Origin: [Flexibacter] sp. ATCC 35103
Lineage (GTDB): Bacteria > Bacteroidota > Bacteroidia > Flavobacteriales > Flavobacteriaceae
Direction of reading: 5' to 3'
Assembly: GCF_001975985.1 (NCBI RefSeq)
Contig: NZ_MTQF01000004.1
Location: 153,836-217,835 of the forward strand
DNA: 64,000 bases
A program made the translations under genes and the position numbers. Numbering within the stretch: the stretch's first letter is position 1; the number at the start of each line of letters is the position of its first letter. Positions 56,646-64,000 of the stretch are shown here, one piece after another. Under the pieces are notes generated by a model. It searched no databases, was not told the DNA's origin, and saw only the letters and a program-made list of their open reading frames with translations.

Positions 56646-58745
56646 TTATAGTGTTTCGATTACATTTATTTCTGCAATCGAAACCGTCGCTCCCTTCCCT
56701 ACCGCTGACTTGGCAACAAAACGAATATATCTTGCTTTATCTTTTTTAAACGTCTTTACCTGTTCGATTGGATTGTTCTTTATATTCGAAAATTCTCCCT
56801 GAAATTTCAAAATCCATTTTACATTATCAACGCTGGTGTAGAATTCATAGTTCGAAATTAAATTGAGATTATTACCTACTTGCTGCGGAACATAAGTAAA
56901 TCCGTTTACACTCAAAACACTTCCCATATCGATCGTTATTTCCTGCGGGAGTTTGTTAGAATCACCACCAAAGCTCCAGTCTGTATTTGGATTTCCGTCG
57001 ATAATTCGGTTTGCTGAATTTAAGTCTCCGCTGGAAACCGTTACTATTTTCCAATTTTCTTTAGAAGCACCGTATTTTGAAGTTTTTACTGCGCTACTAA
57101 TGTTTTCATCGGCATTAATTGCAACTGCTTTAATCACAACCGCTTTATTATATTTGAATTCTCCTTTATATAATGTGCTCTTTTTTGTTGGATTACTTCC
57201 GTCAATCGTATAATAAACAGGATTTCCTTCTTCAGATTTCATTGTGATATTCCCGTTTTTATCGCGTTGAATTTCCGGCATGCGAACAAAAGTTGGCGCA
57301 TTATATGCCTGAATATTAGAAATCACAATACTTGCTTTCGAATCGGTAATATTTATTCTAAGTGCTGATGCCATAACTCGGTCGATTCTTAAAATTCTTT
57401 TGTAACCTATAGTAGTTTCCGTTGCAACGGTTTTCCAGATTCCGTCTACTTTTGCTTCAATATTAAATGCTTTAATACGTTGTCCTAATGATATATATTC
57501 CTGAAGCAGAATACGGTTTAACGTTGTTGGCTTATTAAATTCAAAAATTATCGAAGCAGATTTCACCTTATCATCCGTCGCCCAATACGTGTTTTTATTT
57601 CCGTCAGTTACATTTTTTGTTCCAAATTCAGCGTTGTTTCCTCTTATATTATCTGTTGTGATTTTACTGCCTGCTAATAATTCCGTTTTAAAATCTTCTT
57701 GGATCGTCGCAACTAATTCTTTTAATCTTTTTTCATCATTTTCATGAACCAAGCCTCTTTTATCTACCGGAAGATTAAGCAGTAAAGTTGCATTTCGACC
57801 TATTGATTCATAATAAATGTCAACCATTTCGTCCAGCGGTCTTACTTTATCATCTTCAACAGCATGATAAAACCATCCTGGTCGTATTGAAACATCTGCT
57901 TCGCCCGGAACCCATTTTTCTCCATCTTCATGACCGGACATAAACTCTGTATAATGTACTTTTCCTGCCAGTTCATCTTTCTGGCGTAAAAGACTCCAAT
58001 TTGTTTTTCCTGCGCGTCCTTCTTCATTTCCAATCCATCTTGCTTCTGATGGTCCAACGCCCCAAACCAAAGTTTTTGGTGCGGTTTTATAAATTAATTT
58101 ATAGGTTTCATCCCAGTTGTAATATTCAAGCGTATTTATTTTTCTGGTTTCATTTGCACCGTCATAATATCCGTCACCTCCGTTTGCGCCATCAAACCAC
58201 ATTTCAAAAACATCGCCGTAATTTGTCAATAATTCTTTTAGCTGATTTCTAAAATAGGTAACATATTCAGGTTTTCCGTAATCTGCACGGCTTCTGTCCC
58301 AGGGAGAAAGGTACAATCCTAATTTTAAACCATATTCTTTGCAAGCAGCAGCCAGTTCTTTTACAAGATCGCCTTTACCCTTTTCCCACGGAGAATTTTT
58401 TACCGATCGCTCTGTATAAGCAGATGGCCACAAGCAAAATCCATCATGATGTTTTGCAACTAAAATGATACCTTTCATACCAGCCGCCTTTACAACTTTC
58501 GCCCATTGCCTTACATCAAGATTGGTTGGATTAAACAGTTCCGGAGATTCATCGCCATAACCCCATTCTTTGTTTGTAAATGTATTTAAGGAAAAGTGCA
58601 CGAAAGCATAAAACTCCATTTCCTGCCAGTCGACTTGTTTTTGAGTGGGCAAAGGACCAAATGGTTCAGGAGATTTTGTCAATTCCTGCGAAGAGATTGG
58701 GTTTATGAAACAAAAAAAACTCAGTAATAAAAAAATATTTTTCAT
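56646..58745 (-). CDS. multidomain GH29 alpha-L-fucosidase with two F5/8C-like modules
   Basis: A 699-residue exported fucosidase (signal peptide ending PISSQ). The GH29 barrel (about 25-345) has FVHFSLNTFTNKEWG, the HHDGF box and nucleophile D185 in FEMWFDGANG, features of the subfamily acting on alpha-1,3/1,4-linked fucose. It is followed by a discoidin/F5-8C module (about 350-475), a chitobiase C-terminal-like segment (about 485-545) and a second F5-8C-type module (about 560-699). The modules probably hold the enzyme on branched glycans. It is separate from the main block, upstream of nagB on the same strand. Confidence 0.92.
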   Translation of the reverse strand: MKNIFLLLSFFCFINPISSQELTKSPEPFGPLPTQKQVDWQEMEFYAFVHFSLNTFTNKEWGYGDESPELFNPTNLDVRQWAKVVKAAGMKGIILVAKHHDGFCLWPSAYTERSVKNSPWEKGKGDLVKELAAACKEYGLKLGLYLSPWDRSRADYGKPEYVTYFRNQLKELLTNYGDVFEMWFDGANGGDGYYDGANETRKINTLEYYNWDETYKLIYKTAPKTLVWGVGPSEARWIGNEEGRAGKTNWSLLRQKDELAGKVHYTEFMSGHEDGEKWVPGEADVSIRPGWFYHAVEDDKVRPLDEMVDIYYESIGRNATLLLNLPVDKRGLVHENDEKRLKELVATIQEDFKTELLAGSKITTDNIRGNNAEFGTKNVTDGNKNTYWATDDKVKSASIIFEFNKPTTLNRILLQEYISLGQRIKAFNIEAKVDGIWKTVATETTIGYKRILRIDRVMASALRINITDSKASIVISNIQAYNAPTFVRMPEIQRDKNGNITMKSEEGNPVYYTIDGSNPTKKSTLYKGEFKYNKAVVIKAVAINADENISSAVKTSKYGASKENWKIVTVSSGDLNSANRIIDGNPNTDWSFGGDSNKLPQEITIDMGSVLSVNGFTYVPQQVGNNLNLISNYEFYTSVDNVKWILKFQGEFSNIKNNPIEQVKTFKKDKARYIRFVAKSAVGKGATVSIAEINVIETL

Positions 58746-58913
58746 CTGGACTTTAAATAATTCGGTTTGAAGGTTAACTACCGCATAAATTTAAAATAAA
58801 TGAATGTTCTATTTGATACTATTTCGACCAACAACATTTTTAAAAGAGTATTGGTAATGATTATAAATTTATTAGAGACGTATTTTTGATGTTTTACTAT
58901 TGCACAAAACAAA

Positions 58914-58941
58914 AAAAGCTACTTTAAGAAAAGTAGCTTTT
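58914..58941 (-). terminator. intrinsic terminator after the phospholipase gene
   Basis: Perfect 11-bp arms AAAAGCTACTT (58914-58924) and AAGTAGCTTTT (58931-58941), loop 6 bases, 24 bp past the phospholipase stop on the minus strand. Confidence 0.85.
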
Positions 58942-58965
58942 GATATAATTTTTAAGGTTTTAAAT

Positions 58966-59787
58966 TTAAAAAATTCCCATATTTTCAGGTTTAATCGTAA
59001 ATCCTATACGCACCATACTTTTATGTTCCTGATAATCTATTAAACTTTCTGTGTAACCCACAAACCATTGCAGCGTGAGATAATAATTCTCGCTTTTATA
59101 CGGTCGCCAGTTTACTTGCGTTTGCAGGGATCCGTAATTAATAAGACCGCTTCCTTTCCTGAAAAGAATATCGGCGCTCCATCTTCCGGGTTGTATTTGA
59201 TAGGTTGCACTTGCTTCACCATATCCTACATATTTGGTCAGTTCAGGATTATCTTCTTTATCAACAAGCGGAATCCATCCTCGCAAACCAACAATCCATC
59301 GTGGGGAAATCTGAGACTTTAACGAAAATGCAAGCATGTTCCAGGTTCTGGAATAAATAGAATCTCTTCCGTTTGATTCGTGTTCGAGGGAGATTGTTCC
59401 GTATGTTAATCTGTTTCCTTTTAAATAAAACGGACGAACAATAGCTACACCAGGATTAAAATTAATTTCTGAAAATGGTTTTGAACTTGCATAAATATCC
59501 CAAAAGGCTTTTTGAGTATACATCAAATAAGGAAAAAATCCCCCCCATAACGGTTTTGAATTCAATCGAAGTTTAAAACTTACCTGATATTTAACATCTG
59601 CATTATCACGCGTGATATCTGTATTTATGGGTACGCCTGTTAAAAAATAATTGTCTTTATGAACCGAAAAACTGGGTTCTTTCAGCAGCGAATCTGCCGC
59701 ACGGAAATTTTTTTTAGTCTCTAAAATTTGCGAATTTGATTTGATTGAAAATAAAATTAAAAAAATCAGAAGATATTTGAAATGCAT
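58966..59787 (-). CDS. pldA: outer-membrane phospholipase A (OMPLA/PldA family)
   Basis: Outer-membrane beta-barrel lipase of 273 residues that hydrolyses phospholipids mislocalised to the outer leaflet. The catalytic triad is clear: H136 and S138 in LEHESNGRDS and N150 in SRTWN, matching His142, Ser144 and Asn156 of E. coli OMPLA. YLMYTQKAFW and a C-terminal aromatic strand fit the barrel. The signal peptide ends near KSNSQ. It is a single-gene unit with its own terminator, and the gene upstream on the plus strand diverges from it. Confidence 0.93.
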   Translation of the reverse strand: MHFKYLLIFLILFSIKSNSQILETKKNFRAADSLLKEPSFSVHKDNYFLTGVPINTDITRDNADVKYQVSFKLRLNSKPLWGGFFPYLMYTQKAFWDIYASSKPFSEINFNPGVAIVRPFYLKGNRLTYGTISLEHESNGRDSIYSRTWNMLAFSLKSQISPRWIVGLRGWIPLVDKEDNPELTKYVGYGEASATYQIQPGRWSADILFRKGSGLINYGSLQTQVNWRPYKSENYYLTLQWFVGYTESLIDYQEHKSMVRIGFTIKPENMGIF

Positions 59788-60095
59788 TTATAAGAATTAA
59801 ATTGAGGTTATTTTGAGCTTTAAAAATAAATGTACCTCATTTGGATGAACTACATTGACTCAATAAAAAACAGGATTAACCCAATAAATATCTCACATTC
59901 TACAGTTTTTCAAAAACCGATTTAAAATCTGGGTTATTTATTTAAACAATTGCTGATTTTTAACTTAAAAGCTTATTAGTGGTAAAAAAAACAATTACAG
60001 GTACGTATTGCGGATAATTAAATAGATTGATATCTATAATTTTGCAAAAAATCCACAAGAAAGGATTTCCAAAAACCTAATTTAAATAAATACCT
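59788..60095. other. 308-bp divergent intergenic region
   Basis: AT-rich region between the phospholipase gene and the plus-strand gene at 60096. Apart from a -7 element match at 60037-60044, no repeat, hairpin of note or coding frame was seen. Confidence 0.6.
60037..60044 (+). promoter_or_regulatory. candidate -7 element TAATTTTG upstream of the small gene at 60096
   Basis: Exact TAnnTTTG match 52 bp before the ATG, giving a leader of about 45 bases. No clear -33 TTTG at normal spacing. Confidence 0.4.
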
Positions 60096-60473
60096 ATGTC
60101 TGATTTTTTAAAACAATTTGGAGAAGATCTCAAAAAAAATGTACCTGGTTTTATTGCGGTTTCTGTAGCCGAAATCAAAAGCGGAATGTCATATTATTCA
60201 CAATCTGTTCTAAGCGATTTCGATCCGGAATTAGCGTCTGCATTTAATCTTGAAGTGGTTAAAGCAAAAATGAATGCTATAAAAGCCTTAAATTTAACAG
60301 GTCAGGTAATAGATAATGTAATGATTACGCTTACTTCTCAAATTCATATTATTGATGTTTCTGATAATGGCGAATATTTTATTTATTTAGCAGTAGATTC
60401 AACCAAAGCTAATTTGGGTATGACAAAATCTATTCTTAATAAGTACAAAAAAGAAATAGTAGAAAAACTGTAA
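60096..60473 (+). CDS. small cytosolic protein, possible Roadblock/LC7-like fold
   Basis: A 125-residue protein with no signal peptide or membrane segment. The order of parts (an amphipathic N-terminal helix, GFIAVSVAEIKSGMSY strand-loop, helix, then ITLTSQIHIIDVS and YFIYLAVDSTKANLGMTK) is reminiscent of Roadblock/LC7 proteins, which regulate small GTPases such as MglA. This is a resemblance only; no MglA-like GTPase is in the window. It is a single gene with a good terminator and a candidate promoter. Real coding is supported by its clean start, terminator and codon use. Confidence 0.6.
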   Translation: MSDFLKQFGEDLKKNVPGFIAVSVAEIKSGMSYYSQSVLSDFDPELASAFNLEVVKAKMNAIKALNLTGQVIDNVMITLTSQIHIIDVSDNGEYFIYLAVDSTKANLGMTKSILNKYKKEIVEKL

Positions 60474-60495
60474 TTGTATTTTTTTTATAATTCTG

Positions 60496-60530
60496 AAAGA
60501 GAATATTCGACTTGAATGTTCTCTTTTTTT
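60496..60530 (+). terminator. intrinsic terminator after the gene at 60096
   Basis: Arms 60496-60508 and 60514-60526 (AAAGAGAATATTC / GAATGTTCTCTTT, one G:T pair) followed by a run of T. Confidence 0.8.
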
Positions 60531-60591
60531 ATTTAATCTGATTTCTAACACAGATTCTTTTATATTTATTGCCTAAATGAAATTTTAATAA

Positions 60592-61062
60592 ATGGAATTA
60601 AGGGAATACTTTGAAAAATATCAAAATGAAGAAAACTGCATTGAAGAGTTAAAAAATAAACGTCTTCAAAATGGTTTAGTTTGCAAGAAATGCCAACACA
60701 ATTTGCATTCATTCAGAAGAGTAGATCTAAAATTTCAATGCAAAAAATGTGGCAACAGACTTAGTCTTCGCTCTGGAACAGTGATGGAAAACTCTAATTT
60801 ACCTGTTAAATACTGGATGATTTGTATCGAATTAATGACACTTTCGAAAAGAAAATTCTCCATATTACAAATACAATATCTTCTGGGACACAAACGATAT
60901 GAACCGATCTGGTTAATGGTTCAAAAAATTCGTTTGGTCATGCAAAACAGAGATAAAAAATACACTTTAAGAGCCTATTCTGAGTTTGATGCTGAGTTCC
61001 TTAAAGAAATTGAGAAACTTGCGTATTTAAAAAATAAAAAAGATATTCTAAAAAATAATTAA
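60592..61062 (+). CDS. IS1595-type transposase N-terminal half (truncated or domesticated)
   Basis: A 156-residue protein matching the start of Bacteroidota IS1595-family transposases: the two-CxxC zinc ribbon (CKKCQHN ... CKKCGNR), LRSGTVMENSNLPVKYW, and the helix-turn-helix LLGHKRYEPIWLMVQKIRLVM. The protein ends about 20 residues after the point where the catalytic DDE domain should begin (YSEFDAEFL keeps one acidic residue). The catalytic domain is missing, and no continuing frame or inverted repeats were seen downstream. It is either an IS remnant or a retained DNA-binding protein; the intact frame makes retention plausible. Confidence 0.75.
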   Translation: MELREYFEKYQNEENCIEELKNKRLQNGLVCKKCQHNLHSFRRVDLKFQCKKCGNRLSLRSGTVMENSNLPVKYWMICIELMTLSKRKFSILQIQYLLGHKRYEPIWLMVQKIRLVMQNRDKKYTLRAYSEFDAEFLKEIEKLAYLKNKKDILKNN

Positions 61063-61183
61063 AGAAAAAAAACACATCCGGAATTCTTTTCTAAAAGAAA
61101 AAAAATCAAAGCATATTAATAATTTTATAAAAAAACCAGATTTGGTACACTTTAAAAGAGGACTCTATTTTTAATGAGTTTCA

Positions 61184-61191
61184 TACCTTTG
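61184..61191 (+). promoter_or_regulatory. candidate -7 element TACCTTTG upstream of the STM3941-like gene
   Basis: Exact TAnnTTTG match 47 bp before the ATG at 61238; no clear -33 element. Confidence 0.35.
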
Positions 61192-61237
61192 TTAAAATTA
61201 TTCTACAAAACAAATTAAATCTAAGCCGAAAGACACG

Positions 61238-61774
61238 ATGGAAAAAGAAATTAAATTATTTAGAAATTCAAAAAAAACAAAAAATCTATTATTTACTTCT
61301 CTGGGAGTTTGTATTATTTTATTACTTGTTATTATTTATAGCGCCGGAATATTTGATGGCGAACTAAAAATCAAACCACTTGTGTTTTCATCCGGAGCAT
61401 TTTTAATTATGTTTATTCTTTTATTAAAAAGCGTTCTGAGTTTAAAAGATAAAAGCCCATTAATTGAATTAAATAAAGAAAATTTTTATGGCAAAACCAC
61501 ACCTGTTTCAAAATCTTTTGGTATTGTAAAATGGCAAGATGTAGCTGATATTCAATTACAAAAAACCGGAGGAGATACTTTAGTCGTTGTTAGCATTAAC
61601 AATCCTGAAAAATACGAAGGAAGACTTTCAAAAATGCTTTGGAATATCGCTTATAACAACAATACCAATCTATTGACATTAATGTATTCAGCTTCTGAAA
61701 TTGATGTTGATGCTAATGAACTTTTCACCTTATTTGATAAATTCTGGAAAGAAAGCGCTTCATTAAACCGATAA
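61238..61774 (+). CDS. STM3941-like membrane protein
   Basis: A 178-residue protein with two transmembrane helices near residues 17-38 and 46-66 and a cytosolic C-terminal domain. The pattern (short polar N-terminus, helix pair, then LIELNKENFYGKT, WQDVADIQLQKTG and a final helix) resembles the STM3941 family, which has no known function. It stands as a single gene 74 bp upstream of the AraC-type gene. Confidence 0.65.
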   Translation: MEKEIKLFRNSKKTKNLLFTSLGVCIILLLVIIYSAGIFDGELKIKPLVFSSGAFLIMFILLLKSVLSLKDKSPLIELNKENFYGKTTPVSKSFGIVKWQDVADIQLQKTGGDTLVVVSINNPEKYEGRLSKMLWNIAYNNNTNLLTLMYSASEIDVDANELFTLFDKFWKESASLNR

Positions 61775-61847
61775 AAATTCAATACTAAAATCCCTTAAAA
61801 TCAGGCTGCTTTTTCTTAAAGTGGTTTGATTTTAGAAATATAATTTA

Positions 61848-62726
61848 ATGAACATAAAAAGATCCGAGCTTAAGAAAATCCTTCAAAAAGCAGAAGATAA
61901 AAATTTGTCTTTCCGTGTTTTTGATTTAGAAAAAGAACATATAGAGCACTATCAGCAGCCACATAAAAACGATCATTTTTTTATTCTAATCGTAGAAACA
62001 GGAAAAGTTGAAATACAGATCGAAGACAAAATTCATTTTCTTAAGGCAGGGAAAATTTCTGTTATCTTTCCAGAACAAATTTGTTTTATCTCTAATTTCA
62101 CTGATGATTTAACCGGTAAAATAATTTTATTTGAAGAAGTACTATTTTGTTCCGATATATTAAAAAACGAATTAAGTCCTTATAATGTAAATCTTTCTGC
62201 AAACCTTAATTGTACAGCACTTTCAAACCCGGAATTTGAAGAAGCAATTATTCTTGTAAAAAGCATTCAGAATATTTACAACAAACCAAGTCTTGTAAAA
62301 AAAGAACAAGCCCGTTTTTACATCAAAGTTTTCTTGTTAGGACTTATAGAATCAGTGCATGGCCAACATCCTGTATTGCATCAAAAAACAAATCAGCATA
62401 TTTATATTGGTTTTAAAAAACTATTAAATCAACAATATAGAAGCGAACGCACGGTACAATATTACGCTTCACAACTTGCCATCAGTCCTAAAAAGCTCAA
62501 TGAAATAACAAAAAAACATTGTGGAGAAACTGCTATAAATGCGATTCATAACCGGATATTGACAGAAATAAAACGCCAATTGTTGTTTTCTGATCTCTCA
62601 CACAAAGAAATTGCATTCGATTTGGGATTTAGTTCTCCATCAGCCCTGAATAAATTTGTCCGGGCAAAACTCAAAGAAACACCTACGGAACTTCAGCAGG
62701 AACTGGCGCAAATTTATACAGCATAG
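61848..62726 (+). CDS. AraC-family transcriptional regulator
   Basis: A 292-residue regulator: an N-terminal cupin-like ligand domain (about 20-170, with HFFILIVETGKVEIQ) and a C-terminal AraC/XylS DNA-binding domain (about 190-290) with two helix-turn-helix motifs, the second in SHKEIAFDLGFSSPSALNKFVRA (signature quoted in part: HKEIAFDLGFSSPSALNKF). It lies 70 bp upstream of the iron-dependent alcohol dehydrogenase gene, a common arrangement for a regulator of that enzyme. The ligand is unknown. Confidence 0.9.
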   Translation: MNIKRSELKKILQKAEDKNLSFRVFDLEKEHIEHYQQPHKNDHFFILIVETGKVEIQIEDKIHFLKAGKISVIFPEQICFISNFTDDLTGKIILFEEVLFCSDILKNELSPYNVNLSANLNCTALSNPEFEEAIILVKSIQNIYNKPSLVKKEQARFYIKVFLLGLIESVHGQHPVLHQKTNQHIYIGFKKLLNQQYRSERTVQYYASQLAISPKKLNEITKKHCGETAINAIHNRILTEIKRQLLFSDLSHKEIAFDLGFSSPSALNKFVRAKLKETPTELQQELAQIYTA

Positions 62727-62762
62727 TCCTGTTTGTATAACATCCTGCCCTGCCCTCCTATT

Positions 62763-62770
62763 TAACTTTG
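62763..62770 (+). promoter_or_regulatory. candidate -7 element TAACTTTG upstream of the alcohol dehydrogenase gene
   Basis: Exact TAnnTTTG match; transcription would begin about 20 bases before the ATG at 62797, making the dehydrogenase separately transcribed from the AraC gene. A TTTG occurs 27 bases upstream, longer than the usual spacing. Confidence 0.4.
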
Positions 62771-62796
62771 CATCAATAATTAAATACTATTTAAAG

Positions 62797-63966
62797 ATGA
62801 GCAAATTATTTGTTGCAGGAGAAGTTTTCCATGGTCCCGGAAGTCTTGAAGAATTAAAAAATATAAAAGGTAAAAAGGCTTTTGTCGTAACCGGCGGAAG
62901 TTCAATGAAAAAAAGCGGAACGCTGGACAAAGCTCTGGCATTTTTGAACGAAGCAGGAATAGAAACTTTTGTATTTGATGGTGTAGAAGAAGATCCGTCA
63001 TCAGCAACCAGTTTTAAAGGTGCAGAAGCAATGCTTGAGTTTCAGCCAGACTGGATCGTAGGTATTGGTGGATGTTCTGCAATTGATGCCGCTAAAACAA
63101 TGTGGATTTTTTATGAACACCCAAATACAGAATTTGATTCACTTATTAAACCTTTTAACGTACCTGTACTTAGAAACAAAGCCAGATTTATAGCAATTCC
63201 TTCTACCAGCGGAACAGGAACTGAAACGACAGGTTTAGCCGTAATCACAGATCGCGAAAAAGGGGTAAAATATCCAATTGTATCGTATGAATTAACGCCT
63301 GATATTGCCATAATCGATGGCGAAATTTGTGCTTCGATGCCAGCTCACGTAACATCAAATACGGGATTAGATGCTTTAACACATTGCGTTGAGGCTTATG
63401 TTTCTAATATTGATGACAATTTTGCTGATGTATTATCGAAAGGCGGATTGCAAATTGTTTTTGATAATCTGGAAGAAGCTGTAAAAAACCCGTCAAATAT
63501 TACAGCGCGTCAAAACATGCACGATGCTTCGTTTATGGGAGGCTTAGCTTTTAATAATGCATGGTTAGGTATTGTTCACTCACTTTCTCATCAGGTTGGC
63601 GCTTTATATGGCATTCCACACGGATGTGCAAATGCGATCTTCCTTCCTAACGTTATTCGATATAATGCTGCAGCTACTTCTAAATTTCCGTCATTAGCAA
63701 AAGTAATCGGACTTGAAACAGCCGAAGAATTGGCGCAGGCAATTGAAGGATTAAGAAAAAAAGTCAACAATATTTCTTCTATAAAAGAATTTGGAATTTC
63801 AAAAGAAGACTGGATAAAAAACCTGGATTATATTGCAAATAATGCATTAATTGATCCATGTACCGGTTTTAATCCAAGAGTAACAAACGTAGACGATTTA
63901 AAAGATATTTATAATGCCTGCTACGAAGGTGTTGTTTATACGAATGAAGCAGTAGTTGTAAACTAG
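62797..63966 (+). CDS. iron-containing alcohol dehydrogenase
   Basis: Group III NAD(P)-dependent alcohol dehydrogenase, 389 residues, cytosolic. The nucleotide-binding GIGGCSAIDAAK (Cys in place of the usual Gly), the NTGLDALTHCVEAY segment, and HSLSHQVGALYGIPHGCANA provide the aspartate and three histidines that bind iron. The ATG at 62797 is preferred over earlier in-frame starts at 62656 that fall inside the AraC gene. The substrate is not predictable; a primary alcohol, butanol or an aldehyde in detoxification are options. It is downstream of the AraC-type gene, its likely regulator. Confidence 0.93.
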   Translation: MSKLFVAGEVFHGPGSLEELKNIKGKKAFVVTGGSSMKKSGTLDKALAFLNEAGIETFVFDGVEEDPSSATSFKGAEAMLEFQPDWIVGIGGCSAIDAAKTMWIFYEHPNTEFDSLIKPFNVPVLRNKARFIAIPSTSGTGTETTGLAVITDREKGVKYPIVSYELTPDIAIIDGEICASMPAHVTSNTGLDALTHCVEAYVSNIDDNFADVLSKGGLQIVFDNLEEAVKNPSNITARQNMHDASFMGGLAFNNAWLGIVHSLSHQVGALYGIPHGCANAIFLPNVIRYNAAATSKFPSLAKVIGLETAEELAQAIEGLRKKVNNISSIKEFGISKEDWIKNLDYIANNALIDPCTGFNPRVTNVDDLKDIYNACYEGVVYTNEAVVVN

Positions 63967-64000
63967 TTCTCATAATCAGAAAAAAAATAAGCCAGACATT

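Noticed and set aside
62656..62796. Upstream start for the iron alcohol dehydrogenase
   Set aside because: It overlaps the end of the AraC gene and adds 47 residues without family similarity.

Overview
The window is AT-rich chromosomal DNA from a member of the Bacteroidota, most likely a Flavobacterium in the family Flavobacteriaceae. The evidence is a SusC/SusD pair, a Bacteroidota-type LptD and TamB, a NagB/PIG-L fusion, candidate TAnnTTTG (-7) promoter elements, no obvious Shine-Dalgarno sequences, and short dispersed intergenic repeats. No rRNA, tRNA or CRISPR array was recognised.

Layout. (1) 1-16276 is mostly housekeeping: a cell-wall amidase (partial), LptD, RidA, two methylglyoxal synthase paralogues, a BadF-type amino-sugar kinase, GAPDH, phosphofructokinase, TamB, TsaD, RsmE, a DUF4159 protein and a TrmH-family methyltransferase. 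(2) 16436-23258 is mixed: a secreted M43 metalloprotease, an AI-2E-type transporter, a THUMP-like methyltransferase, a small exported protein, a VanX-like dipeptidase, a fatty acid desaturase and an M28 peptidase. (3) 22278-31067 on the minus strand holds a FucP-type permease, a sialidase-fold lipoprotein, a RhaM-like mutarotase and the M28 peptidase, downstream of a separately terminated SusC/SusD pair. (4) 31331-52388, all minus strand, is a large glycan-degradation block: GH92, SSS symporter, GH130, CBM9-like, GHL10-like lipoprotein, Tat-exported glycosylasparaginase, GH2, GH20, GH29, GH92 and GH3-PA14. A LytS/LytTR two-component pair is divergent from it, followed by the NagB/PIG-L fusion and a second, multidomain GH29. 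(5) 58966-64000 holds an outer-membrane phospholipase A, small unknown proteins, a truncated IS1595-type transposase, an AraC regulator and an iron-containing alcohol dehydrogenase.

How the genes fit together. The sugar block reads as a locus for Asn-linked glycans. Exo-enzymes would remove fucose (two GH29), galactose (GH2), GlcNAc (GH20) and alpha-mannose (two GH92). GH130 would phosphorolyse Man-beta-1,4-GlcNAc in the cytoplasm, with the SSS symporter as a candidate importer. Glycosylasparaginase would cut GlcNAc from Asn, and the M28 peptidase could trim the peptide. GlcNAc could then pass through the BadF-type kinase and the NagB/PIG-L fusion to fructose-6-phosphate, next to PfkA and GAPDH. 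No recognisable GH18, GH85 or PNGase is present, so the endo-acting step is either elsewhere or done by an unassigned protein such as the GHL10-like lipoprotein.

The points most worth a second look are a methylglyoxal synthase paralogue that has lost its phosphate-binding loop, the unassigned GHL10/CBM9 pair inside the N-glycan block, a perfect palindrome over the predicted susC promoter, TamB and LptD genes without ATG starts, and several families of dispersed intergenic inverted repeats.
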